From Fidelibacterota bacterium (GTDB lineage: Bacteria; Fidelibacterota; UBA8477; JABMPR01): a stretch of DNA of 64,000 nt. Shown piece after piece: positions 29,303 through 38,425 of the stretch. How positions within the stretch are numbered: the first letter of the stretch is position 1; each line of letters begins with the position of its first letter. The position numbers and the translations under genes are program-made. The notes below the pieces were generated by a model. That model made no database searches, was not told where the DNA came from, and worked only from the letters and a program-made list of their open reading frames with translations. The stretch covers positions 304,006 to 368,005 of the forward strand of contig JABHBL010000022.1 in NCBI GenBank assembly GCA_018673925.1, written 5' to 3'.

Positions 29303-30184
29303 TTACCAAAACTTTACGCCAGTTGTTAACCTGGGTTCCAACCACCAGATTGAACCAATGGGATCAATGTTATAGGCCCAGTTCCAGCGATACCCAGCAG
29401 AGAAGAACAGGGAATGGAATTGATATGTGTATCCAAGCCCAGCCATGACACCAAAAGTTGGTGTATACATACCGAGACCAAATTCAAGCTCAGCACCATA
29501 AATTTCAGCTCTTGCCATAGGCATGATGGAAAAACCCTTGAATTTTCCTCCAGCGGGAAAGGAATTCACAAACTTGAAGCTGGAAATATCTATAGAGAAG
29601 GAAAGCTCCACAGGATCGAAGGTGAAATGCCAGGGTAATTCACTTGTCAAGGATACGTCCATAAAGGAATACCAGGTATCTAATGCGTCAGGGACCATCT
29701 GCGGTGAATAAATGGAGAGCGTGAATCCAGTATCTTCAAAAATGGTACCCTCAACGTATTTGCCAAGATCAAGAGGATGATCAGCAACTTCTTCTAAAAC
29801 ACTTCCATCGCCTGTCCTGGTTATGAGGCTCTCGTAGTCCTCTTCTGTATCCAGACCCCATTCATCCACTTCAGCTGAGTCTGTCTCAGCCTGGGAAGCT
29901 GTATCCTCTTCAGTTTCTTCATCATCCCCGAAATCACCAAAAAAGTCGTCTTCTCCACCTGCTTCTGTTTCAGAGTCGGTCTCATCTTCAGTTTCAAAGG
30001 AGAAGTCATCTCCACCAAGATCAAATTCATCACCAAATAGGAGGCTATCACCTTCAGAATCACCAAATAGATCTTCTTCCTGGGCATAGAGACCCGGTGA
30101 TAATACGGTTAGAACCAACAGTCCCACTGTGATCATCATAAACCTTAAAGCCTGACATCTAAAATTGCTGAAATACAAAAGCAT
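29303..30184 (-). CDS. Putative outer-membrane beta-barrel protein with acidic N-terminal linker (paralog)
   Basis: 293 aa; signal peptide; Asp/Glu-rich linker; NSFPAGGKFKGFSI...IGSIWWLEPRLTTGVKFW matches NTFPEGGSFSGISY...LGPVWWAEMRLSIGLEL of 28518..29270. Confidence 0.6.
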   Translation of the reverse strand: MLLYFSNFRCQALRFMMITVGLLVLTVLSPGLYAQEEDLFGDSEGDSLLFGDEFDLGGDDFSFETEDETDSETEAGGEDDFFGDFGDDEETEEDTASQAETDSAEVDEWGLDTEEDYESLITRTGDGSVLEEVADHPLDLGKYVEGTIFEDTGFTLSIYSPQMVPDALDTWYSFMDVSLTSELPWHFTFDPVELSFSIDISSFKFVNSFPAGGKFKGFSIMPMARAEIYGAELEFGLGMYTPTFGVMAGLGYTYQFHSLFFSAGYRWNWAYNIDPIGSIWWLEPRLTTGVKFW

Positions 30185-30457
30185 AATACTCTGTACCCTT
30201 TAATTGGTCTGTAGACCATTTTTTATTAATCATGAAATTTATGATAACTCATGTTTGAAACAAGTCTTTACGTGTAGATGTGATCTAGGAAACACCTTGT
30301 CTATCAAGCGCTAATCTTGGATTGCTTCAAGGAGATTTTTGCCAATGTATGGGTCAGTCATTTGATAAACATTTAATCGACCTGATATTTAGCTTTTGTG
30401 AATGGATAGTACGGAAATATATTGCCAGCCGCTTGAACAATCAGGCATTTGATAAAT

Positions 30458-30542
30458 GGAGAGGTGGCCGAGTGGCTTAAGGCGCACGCTTGGAAAGCGT
30501 GTGTGCGGCAACGTACCGTGAGTTCGAATCTCACTCTCTCCG
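30458..30542 (+). tRNA. tRNA-Ser(GGA)
   Basis: GGAGAGGTGGCCGAGTGGCTTAAGGCGCACGCTTGGAAAGCGTGTGTGCGGCAACGTACCGTGAGTTCGAATCTCACTCTCTCCG; long variable arm; anticodon loop TTGGAAA. Confidence 0.96.
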
Positions 30543-30665
30543 CACCCATTGTATGGAATCATATATTCGAACTACAACAGTAGTGCAGATTTGCACGATG
30601 GTTCGAAACGTAATGAAGTGGAGTAAGACGAGGGCAAAGCCCGCTGTCAATCTCACTCTCTCCGC
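30527..30665 (+). repeat. 17-bp direct repeat of tRNA-Ser 3' end bracketing a 105-bp segment
   Basis: AATCTCACTCTCTCCGC at 30527..30543 and 30649..30665. Confidence 0.9.
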
Positions 30666-30672
30666 TCAAAAC

Positions 30673-30704
30673 AAAAAAGACCCTGCAAAAGCGGGGTCTT
30701 TTTT
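30673..30704 (+). terminator. Rho-independent terminator
   Basis: AAAAAAGACCCTGC-AAAA-GCGGGGTCTTTTTT. Confidence 0.9.
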
Positions 30705-30737
30705 ATATCTTTCAAACACCAGACTGATGTCGTGTGC

Positions 30738-31520
30738 CTATGAACCCGGCTTTAGGGGTTTTAACCAACTCTCCAATATCTTGCCATCGCCAGCGATATT
30801 AATCATTTGTTGCTGGAGGATCTCCAATGGTGCCAATGGATTTGCAAATATTTTCCCAAGGAACAATGGTTTGCTGTCATGCAGATATACACCGAGCCGA
30901 GGAATAAAGCTTCCACCCCATTTGGGTAACCCAGTAAGCGGATAGGATATGGCAACTTTCGTATAGCCCGCTTCTTCGATCTGAATCAAAAGATCTGAAT
31001 TCCAGGCATTAAAAGGTGGGCAAAATGTTGTGACTTCGCTACCGATCTGATCTTCAATATGTTTTTTGGAGCTAACCAATTCATCCTGAATTTTTTTATG
31101 ATCCATTGCAATGAGACGACGATGTGTTTTTCCATGAGAGCCAATCTCCCACCCCTGCTCATGCAAGTTTCGAAGTTCAGACCAATTCATGTGACTGACC
31201 TGTTTGTTCTCAGGAAAATAATCCCAGCTGTTCTTCTTACCCACATAGTCCGTGATGGCAAACACAGTAGCCAGGCCACCAACCTCATCCAGCACGGGTG
31301 CTGCAAATTCATTGATGCAGGAATAACCATCATCGAAAGTGATCATTATCTGATTTAAGGTTGGATCATAATTCTTAATGCTGGAAAATGAAAAACCCAG
31401 ACGCCGGAGTTCCAGCATCTGGGTCCTAAATTGTTGCGGTGTAGTTGTTGTTACTCCCCACTCAAATTTTTCAGAGACCTTGTGATATACCAGGCCCCTG
31501 TTATAAACAGGGAATGACAA
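30738..31520 (-). CDS. Polysaccharide deacetylase family protein
   Basis: MITFDDGYSCINEFAAPVLDEVG, EIGSHGKTHRRL, TFCPPFNAWN. Confidence 0.9.
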   Translation of the reverse strand: MSFPVYNRGLVYHKVSEKFEWGVTTTTPQQFRTQMLELRRLGFSFSSIKNYDPTLNQIMITFDDGYSCINEFAAPVLDEVGGLATVFAITDYVGKKNSWDYFPENKQVSHMNWSELRNLHEQGWEIGSHGKTHRRLIAMDHKKIQDELVSSKKHIEDQIGSEVTTFCPPFNAWNSDLLIQIEEAGYTKVAISYPLTGLPKWGGSFIPRLGVYLHDSKPLFLGKIFANPLAPLEILQQQMINIAGDGKILESWLKPLKPGS

Positions 31521-31523
31521 AAT

Positions 31524-32639
31524 TTAGCTCAAGACCTGATCTAAAGGAGTATACTCCAGGCCAAATGCTTCGGCAACAGCCTCGCAGGTGACTTTGCCAT
31601 CAATCATGTTTAGACCAAGAGCAAAACCATCATCAGCATTAAGCGCTGCTTCGACTCCATTGTTGGCCAGTTTTATAATATATGGCAAGGTTGCATTTGT
31701 TAAGGCAATTGTCGAAGTATATGGAACGGCGCCTGGCATATTGGCAACACAATAGTGAACCACACCATCAACAACAAAAGTTGGATCTTCGTGAGTTGTT
31801 GGTTTGCAGGTTTCCACACAACCACCCTGATCAACGGCAACATCAACAATAACTGAACCCTTTTTCATAAGACTTAGCATATCGCGAGTAATTAGCCGTG
31901 GAGCTTTTGCTCCTGGCAGAAGGACAGCTCCAACAACCAGGTCAACTTCAGGCAATAGTTCACGAATGTTGGCTGGTGAAGAATAAATTGTAGTAACATT
32001 TTTTGGCATAAAGTCATCCAAATCACGAAGACGATCCAGGTTAATATCCATGATGTAAACCTGAGCGCCCATGCCGGCTGCAATTTTTGTAGCATGGGTA
32101 CCAACGATACCACCGCCCAAGACCATAACGGTTCCAGGCTTCACTCCAGGAACTCCACCTAAGAGCACTCCGCGCCCACCACTCTTATGCTCGAGGAAAC
32201 GTGCGCCTTCCTGTGTAGCCATTCGTCCAGCAACTTCGCTCATAGGCTCTAATAAAGGCAGATTTCCAGCTTTATTCTCTACAGTTTCATAGGCGACAGC
32301 CCAGGCGTTAGTCTCAAGAAATCCTTTTGTGAGTGCTTCATCTGCGGCAAAGTGAAAATAGGTAAAGACTATCTGCCCAGGTCTGGTTCGAGCAATTTCA
32401 ACTGCCTGTGGCTCTTTTACCTTAACAATCATGTCAGCATCTGCCCAGATTTTATCAACATCGGGCTCTATAACAGCACCAGATTTGATATACATCTCAT
32501 TGGTAAAGCCACTGTTGATACCACCATTGTCTTCTACGATGACTTTGTGACCATTGGCAACCAACGATTCAACTCCACCGGGAGTCATTGCAATACGATT
32601 CTCATTCGTTTTTATTTCTTTGGGTACTCCGACGATCAT
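31524..32639 (-). CDS. ald: Alanine dehydrogenase
   Basis: MIVGVPKEIKTNENRIAMTPGGVESLVANGHKVIVE...VVDGVVHYCVANMPGAVPYTSTIALTNATLPY. Confidence 0.96.
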   Translation of the reverse strand: MIVGVPKEIKTNENRIAMTPGGVESLVANGHKVIVEDNGGINSGFTNEMYIKSGAVIEPDVDKIWADADMIVKVKEPQAVEIARTRPGQIVFTYFHFAADEALTKGFLETNAWAVAYETVENKAGNLPLLEPMSEVAGRMATQEGARFLEHKSGGRGVLLGGVPGVKPGTVMVLGGGIVGTHATKIAAGMGAQVYIMDINLDRLRDLDDFMPKNVTTIYSSPANIRELLPEVDLVVGAVLLPGAKAPRLITRDMLSLMKKGSVIVDVAVDQGGCVETCKPTTHEDPTFVVDGVVHYCVANMPGAVPYTSTIALTNATLPYIIKLANNGVEAALNADDGFALGLNMIDGKVTCEAVAEAFGLEYTPLDQVLS

Positions 32640-32723
32640 ATTCGCCTCCTATGATAATACTTGGACGGTTGTGCATGTCCACGCTCGAAAACCTCGAACT
32701 CGAACTCCCCTTGGGACGGTCCT

Positions 32724-33965
32724 CTAGACTGCGCTAGCCGGCTCCAAAATGCTAGTAAAAAACCTATCGGGATTGAACAATTCTCGTGCCAAGACTTGAA
32801 TTCTTTCCACATCAATCGCTTCAATCTTTTTAAGAAATTTATCTAAACCGATATTCTCACCATAATATATCTGCTGGCGACCCAGACGCATCATACGTCT
32901 CTCCATGGATTCATCACCCATGACTATTCCTGATTTGTATTGTGCCTTGACCATTTCAAGTTCGGCATCACTCACAGGGTCTTTGACCATTTTTTCAAGC
33001 TCAGTAAGGGTTAATTCAACTGCGAGATCGCGTTTTGCTGGATCTGTCGCTAGATATACCCCAAAAGATCCTGTATCTCGGTAGAGGTTGATAAAAGAAA
33101 ATATTTGATAGGCAACACCATGGGCTTCTCTAATATTTTGAAATAATCTGGAACTCATTCCCCCACTCAGGATGGAATTAAGTACGGCTATATCATAACG
33201 CCGTTCATCAAAAACGGAAAAAATGGGTAAGCCAGTTATAAGATGACTTTGTTGAATATCCTTGGTTCGGATTTCCTTACCAGGGATGTAACTAGTTGTA
33301 TCAATAGACTCAAATTGATTGGCACCTGATCCAGGACGATCATATCTCTCTTCAATCAACTTTACGAGTGCCTCATGATCCACAAAACCAGCAGCCACGA
33401 TTATCGTGTTTTCGGGGCTATAGTTTTGATCCAGATATGCTGTCAAAGCTTCAGGTGTAAAGCCCTTAATAGATGTCTCATTTCCCAAAATGGGTTTCCC
33501 AATAGAGTTATCAGGATAAAGGAATCTTTCAAAAGTATCAAAGGCTAATTCTTCTGGAACATCTTTGCTATCGCGTAATTCATCCAAAACAACGGATTTC
33601 TCACGTTCTATTTCAGCTGTAGGAAAAGTAGGATGAAGCAGTAAATCTGAGAGCACATCAACTGCCTCCTCCAGATACTCACTGAGAAATCTGGCATGAT
33701 AGCAGGTATACTCCTTGGTGGTAAAGGCGTTGAGGTGTCCACCCACGCTCTCCAGAGATGAAGCTATTTCAAAGGTAGACCGATTTTTGGTGCCCTTAAA
33801 AACAGTATGCTCCAGGAAATGTGAGATACCAGCCAGGGGCTCGGGTTCATAACGACTCCCTGCTCGCACCCAGATGCCTAAAGCCACCGAACGGACTGTG
33901 TCCACCGTTTCAGTAACGATGGTCAGTCCGTTCGATAGTGTCGTTTGCTTACGAAGTGAGGTCAC
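32724..33965 (-). CDS. M16-family zinc metallopeptidase
   Basis: GISHFLEHTVFKGTKNRS (HxxEH) and typical M16 architecture. Confidence 0.93.
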   Translation of the reverse strand: MTSLRKQTTLSNGLTIVTETVDTVRSVALGIWVRAGSRYEPEPLAGISHFLEHTVFKGTKNRSTFEIASSLESVGGHLNAFTTKEYTCYHARFLSEYLEEAVDVLSDLLLHPTFPTAEIEREKSVVLDELRDSKDVPEELAFDTFERFLYPDNSIGKPILGNETSIKGFTPEALTAYLDQNYSPENTIIVAAGFVDHEALVKLIEERYDRPGSGANQFESIDTTSYIPGKEIRTKDIQQSHLITGLPIFSVFDERRYDIAVLNSILSGGMSSRLFQNIREAHGVAYQIFSFINLYRDTGSFGVYLATDPAKRDLAVELTLTELEKMVKDPVSDAELEMVKAQYKSGIVMGDESMERRMMRLGRQQIYYGENIGLDKFLKKIEAIDVERIQVLARELFNPDRFFTSILEPASAV

Positions 33966-33974
33966 TTCAGCAAT

Positions 33975-36170
33975 TTACCGACGATTGTTGTCCCGACGAG
34001 GTCCGCGATCTCTACCGCCACGATCCCTACCACCACCGCGATTATTATCACGCTGTGGGCGAGGTCTCTTGGGTGGTTCAACCCAACCTTCAGGTTTTTC
34101 GAGAAGTGCTTTGCGGCTCAGATTGTAGCGTCCACTGTCGTCAACTTCCATCAATTTTACTCTGACGGTGTCACCAACATTAAGAACATCTTCAACCTTT
34201 TCTACGCGAGCATATTCCAGATCACTGATATGGACCAGTCCCTGTTTGCCAGGTAGAAATTCACAAAAAGCACCAAATGACATTAAGCGTACTACTTTGG
34301 CTTCAAACTCTTCACCAGCTACTGGTACACGGACGATTCCGTTAATACGTTCAGCAGCGGCTTCAGCACCTTCAGCAGTTTCTGCAAAGACAAATACAAT
34401 ACCCTCCTGGTCGATCTCGACAGTTGCGCCGGTATCAGCCTGGATGGCTTTGATGATTTTGCCTTGTGGTCCAATGACATCACCAATCTGATCAGGTTTG
34501 ATTCTGATTGTGATGAATCTGGGAGCATGTGGAGAAAGTTCTTCACGTGCAGCAGGCATAGCAGCTTCCATGATGTCAATGATGTGCTCGCGACCTTCTT
34601 TGGCCTGAATCAAGGCTTCGGTCATGAGTTTAGCACTGATACCCTCGATTTTGAGGTCCATCTGGATAGCGTTGATACCATCTTTTGTTCCTGTGACCTT
34701 GAAATCCATATCACCGTAATGATCTTCATCTCCAAGGATATCAGAAAGGACAGAAAAGCGTTTTCCATCACTGATGAGTCCCATAGCGATTCCAGCAACT
34801 GTTTTCTTGGTTGGAACACCAGCATCCATAAGAGCTAATGAACCACCACAGACACTTGCCATGGAAGATGAGCCGTTTGACTCAAGAATCTCGGATACGA
34901 GACGTACGGTATATGGGAAGTCTTCCTTACCAGGAAGGAAAGGTTTCAGACTACGCTCTGCCAGGTTTCCGTGACCAATTTCACGACGACCAGTAAAACC
35001 GATACGTCCAGTCTCACCCACACAATAAGGTGGGAAGTTATAATGTAGATAGAATGACTTTTTATAGTCCTGATCCACATTGTCGATGATTTGTTCATCT
35101 AACTTGGTACCTAGTGTTGTGACTACCAATGCCTGGGTTTCACCTCTGGTAAACAGAGCTGAACCATGAACACGTGGCAAGACACCGACTTCTGCAGTGA
35201 TTTGACGGATTTCTTTCAATCCACGACCATCAACACGTTCACCTTTGGCCATAATTCTTTCACGAATGTTGGCTTTTAGACGATTGCCAAAAACTTCTCC
35301 AACTACCTTGAGGTGATCTGGATAAGTTTCTTCATACTTGGCAATGAGTTCTTCTTTTGCAGCATCACGGGCATCTTGTCGTTCTGACTTCAAAACAATT
35401 GAATTCAATGCCGTCAGGGCAGCCTCATCAATAGCGGAGTCCACATCAGCAACGATGGCTTCTTTGGTCTCATCAACTTTGAGTTCGCGTTTTACTGGCT
35501 TTATCTCATCGATGATACTTTGCTGGAAAGCGACAACTTCTGCGATATATTTCTGGGCAAAGACAAGTGCTTCAACCATAACTTCTTCAGATACTTCGTC
35601 AGCTTCACCTTCAACCATAACCACATCAGTGGCAGTACCAGTAATGGTAATATCCATTTCTGATTCTTCAGCCTGAGCATAGGTTGGGTTAAGAATGAGT
35701 TCTCCGTCGATACGACCGACATGCACTGAAGCTACAGGGCCATTCCAGGGGATATCTGAGATAGACAGGGCAAATGAGGCACCAATAGTACCCAATGAGT
35801 CAGCTGTGTTCTCACCGTCACTTGAAACGACAGTTATCATAACCTGAGTTTCATTGTTAAAACTTTCAGGGAAAAGTGGACGAATAGGTCTATCCGTCAT
35901 ACGAGAACTGAGAATTTCCTTCTCAGAAGGTCGTGCTTCTCTCTTGAAAAAGCCACCGGGGATTTTACCACCAGCATATGCTTTTTCTCTATATTCGACT
36001 TGCAGTGGGAAAAAATCCCTGCTATTGTCTTCACGCTTTGATGCAGTTGCTGCCACCAGTACAGTGGTTTCACCATACATGGCGACTACGGAACCACCAG
36101 CTTGTCTGGCCATGCGACCTGTTTCAAGACTAAGCGTACGTCCGCCCAGCATCATTTCTTTTTTAATCAA
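33975..36170 (-). CDS. pnp: Polyribonucleotide nucleotidyltransferase
   Basis: 731 aa; FFPLQVEYREKAYAGGKIPGGFFKREARPSEKEIL; KH and S1 domains; RGG/RDRGG-rich tail. Confidence 0.97.
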   Translation of the reverse strand: MIKKEMMLGGRTLSLETGRMARQAGGSVVAMYGETTVLVAATASKREDNSRDFFPLQVEYREKAYAGGKIPGGFFKREARPSEKEILSSRMTDRPIRPLFPESFNNETQVMITVVSSDGENTADSLGTIGASFALSISDIPWNGPVASVHVGRIDGELILNPTYAQAEESEMDITITGTATDVVMVEGEADEVSEEVMVEALVFAQKYIAEVVAFQQSIIDEIKPVKRELKVDETKEAIVADVDSAIDEAALTALNSIVLKSERQDARDAAKEELIAKYEETYPDHLKVVGEVFGNRLKANIRERIMAKGERVDGRGLKEIRQITAEVGVLPRVHGSALFTRGETQALVVTTLGTKLDEQIIDNVDQDYKKSFYLHYNFPPYCVGETGRIGFTGRREIGHGNLAERSLKPFLPGKEDFPYTVRLVSEILESNGSSSMASVCGGSLALMDAGVPTKKTVAGIAMGLISDGKRFSVLSDILGDEDHYGDMDFKVTGTKDGINAIQMDLKIEGISAKLMTEALIQAKEGREHIIDIMEAAMPAAREELSPHAPRFITIRIKPDQIGDVIGPQGKIIKAIQADTGATVEIDQEGIVFVFAETAEGAEAAAERINGIVRVPVAGEEFEAKVVRLMSFGAFCEFLPGKQGLVHISDLEYARVEKVEDVLNVGDTVRVKLMEVDDSGRYNLSRKALLEKPEGWVEPPKRPRPQRDNNRGGGRDRGGRDRGPRRDNNRR

Positions 36171-36184
36171 AATATCTCCAATTC

Positions 36185-36454
36185 CTATTTACGTATACCA
36201 AGCTTCGTAATTAAAGCTTTGTATTCAGCTGCATCACTTTTCTGGATGTAGCGTAGCAGGCGGCGACGTTGCCCAACCATTTTGAGCAAGCCGCGGCGGC
36301 TGTGGTGGTCTTTCTTGTAGGCTTTCAAGTGCTCTGTCAGATTTCTAATCTGAGTCGTGAGAATGGCAACCTGGACGCTTGTTGATCCGGTATCCTTCTC
36401 ATTTTCGCCATATTCTTTGACGAGAGCAGCCTTTTCTTCATTTGTTATTGACAT
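36185..36454 (-). CDS. rpsO: 30S ribosomal protein S15
   Basis: [49 protein letters not shown]. Confidence 0.97.
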   Translation of the reverse strand: MSITNEEKAALVKEYGENEKDTGSTSVQVAILTTQIRNLTEHLKAYKKDHHSRRGLLKMVGQRRRLLRYIQKSDAAEYKALITKLGIRK

Positions 36455-36464
36455 GTGTCCTCCT

Positions 36465-37424
36465 TCAGACATCCCGATAATTTTCGATTATCGCTATACA
36501 CGTTTTTTTATCATTTTCTAATTGTTTTATTAAATCATCCACACTGGAAAATTTCTTTTCATCTCTTAATTTTTGTAAGAACTCAAGAATCACATCTTGA
36601 TCATACAAATTTTCTTTCCCCTCTGGAATATTAAAGAGATTCACTTCTATTGTGATCTCCTTACCATTCTTAAAAGTTGGGCGAACCCCAACATTACACA
36701 TTCCAAAACTGGAAAATGCATCCGTCTTGACCCGGGCAAGATACACGCCCTTGTTTGGTATCAACTTATTTTCCGCATGCGGATCAATGTTCGCAGTTGG
36801 AAAATTAAGACTCTGTCCCCTCTCATCACCATGCACAACAGTGCCAAATATTGTGTAGGCATGCCCTAACATGGCATTGGCAAGATCCAAACGATCAGAT
36901 TGGATGTGATCCCTGATAAGTGTGCTGCTTACTGGCAGATTCTCATTATTAATGGGACCCACAACACTGACATTATAACCCTTATTCTCACCTCGTTGCT
37001 CGAGCCATTTAGCATCTCCAGCACGGTTATGACCAAAACGATGATCATATCCCACCACAACATGCTTGACTCCAAGCGTATCCTCAAGGACGGTCTTGGC
37101 AAACTCATCGGCAATCATACTTGAAAACCCACGATTAAAGTCAAGTACCAGGAGAAAATCAACTGGAGCATATCGCTCAATAAGAGATGCTCTTTCTTCG
37201 ATACCTGTCAATAAGCGAATGGGTCTAAGATCACTATCCCTCAACAATTCCTGAGGATGAGGATGAAATGTGATGACCACTGATGGCAATCCGCGTTCCT
37301 GTGCCTCAGAAATGCATCTTTCAATCAAGGACTGATGACCACGATGAATACCATCAAAGCTTCCGATGGTAGCCACGCAACCGTTCAGCTCAGGAAAATC
37401 TTCTAAGCAGCGGACGATTTCCAT
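36465..37424 (-). CDS. ribF: Bifunctional riboflavin kinase/FAD synthetase
   Basis: [37 protein letters not shown]. Confidence 0.95.
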   Translation of the reverse strand: MEIVRCLEDFPELNGCVATIGSFDGIHRGHQSLIERCISEAQERGLPSVVITFHPHPQELLRDSDLRPIRLLTGIEERASLIERYAPVDFLLVLDFNRGFSSMIADEFAKTVLEDTLGVKHVVVGYDHRFGHNRAGDAKWLEQRGENKGYNVSVVGPINNENLPVSSTLIRDHIQSDRLDLANAMLGHAYTIFGTVVHGDERGQSLNFPTANIDPHAENKLIPNKGVYLARVKTDAFSSFGMCNVGVRPTFKNGKEITIEVNLFNIPEGKENLYDQDVILEFLQKLRDEKKFSSVDDLIKQLENDKKTCIAIIENYRDV

Positions 37425-38071
37425 TTTTCAATAAACTCTGGTATGCTCAAGGCATCCTCTATGCGATAGTCACCTATCGCCGTTCTTTTCAATTCTTTAA
37501 CATGAGCCAGTGTACCAAGTTTTTGGGCGATATCCTCAGCCAAAACTCTTATATAGGTCCCGCGACCGCATTTGACACAAATATTTATTTGATCGCTTGT
37601 CCATGATTTAAGCTCGATGTCATATATGGTTATCATGGATGGCTTACGCTCCACAACCTTACCCTTGCGAGCCAACTTGTACAGCTTCTGACCATCAACT
37701 TTTTTCGCTGAATACATGGGTGGAATCTGTTGAATCTCACCCTTGAATTCTGACAGAGCTTCAAGAATCATAGCTTCTGATAATTCCGGTACAGGTGCGG
37801 TTTCAACAACAGCTCCAGTTCTATCTCCAGTATCAGTCTGATTTCCCAGAAGGATCTCAGCATCATAGGTCTTGGGCATATCCATGAATTCATTTTGACG
37901 TTTGGTATTTTTACCGGTTAAAACGATAAGCACACCCGTGGCAAAGGGATCCAGAGTACCGGCATGACCAACCTTCTTGATTCTGGTTGTATAGCGTACT
38001 TTTCGTACGACGTCAAAACTGGTCCAATCCATTGGTTTATCAATATTGATGATATGCTCATTGGAGATCAT
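37403..38071 (-). CDS. truB: tRNA pseudouridine(55) synthase
   Basis: IDKPMDWTSFDVVRKVR, KVGHAGTLDPFATGVL. Confidence 0.96.
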   Translation of the reverse strand: MISNEHIINIDKPMDWTSFDVVRKVRYTTRIKKVGHAGTLDPFATGVLIVLTGKNTKRQNEFMDMPKTYDAEILLGNQTDTGDRTGAVVETAPVPELSEAMILEALSEFKGEIQQIPPMYSAKKVDGQKLYKLARKGKVVERKPSMITIYDIELKSWTSDQINICVKCGRGTYIRVLAEDIAQKLGTLAHVKELKRTAIGDYRIEDALSIPEFIEKWKSSAA

Positions 38072-38403
38072 AAATCTTTCATCACCCGATTCATTTTATC
38101 GGCGTAACCTAGTGAATCATCAATAAAGAACTTGAGTTCAGGGACATATTTGAGTGGGACTTCTTTGCCAACGTGAAAGCGGACCCGACCATTATGTTGT
38201 TCTAAGGTTTTAAAAGTAAAAGCTACATCCTCTTCACTTCCATATATAGAGAAGTAGACATAAGATATTTTCAGATCAGGGGTCATTTTTGCTTTGGTGA
38301 CAGAAACAAAGCCCGGTGTAGCATTTGCCAGGTTTAATATCAGATATTCAGCCACGGCTGCTCTGATGGCCTCTGCGACCCGCTGTTGTCTTGCAATACC
38401 CAT
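38068..38403 (-). CDS. rbfA: Ribosome-binding factor A
   Basis: 111 aa; RQQRVAEAIRAAVAEYLILN; between truB and infB; ATGA overlap with truB. Confidence 0.9.
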   Translation of the reverse strand: MGIARQQRVAEAIRAAVAEYLILNLANATPGFVSVTKAKMTPDLKISYVYFSIYGSEEDVAFTFKTLEQHNGRVRFHVGKEVPLKYVPELKFFIDDSLGYADKMNRVMKDL

Positions 38404-38425
38404 TTACTTCACTTTATCCGAGGGG

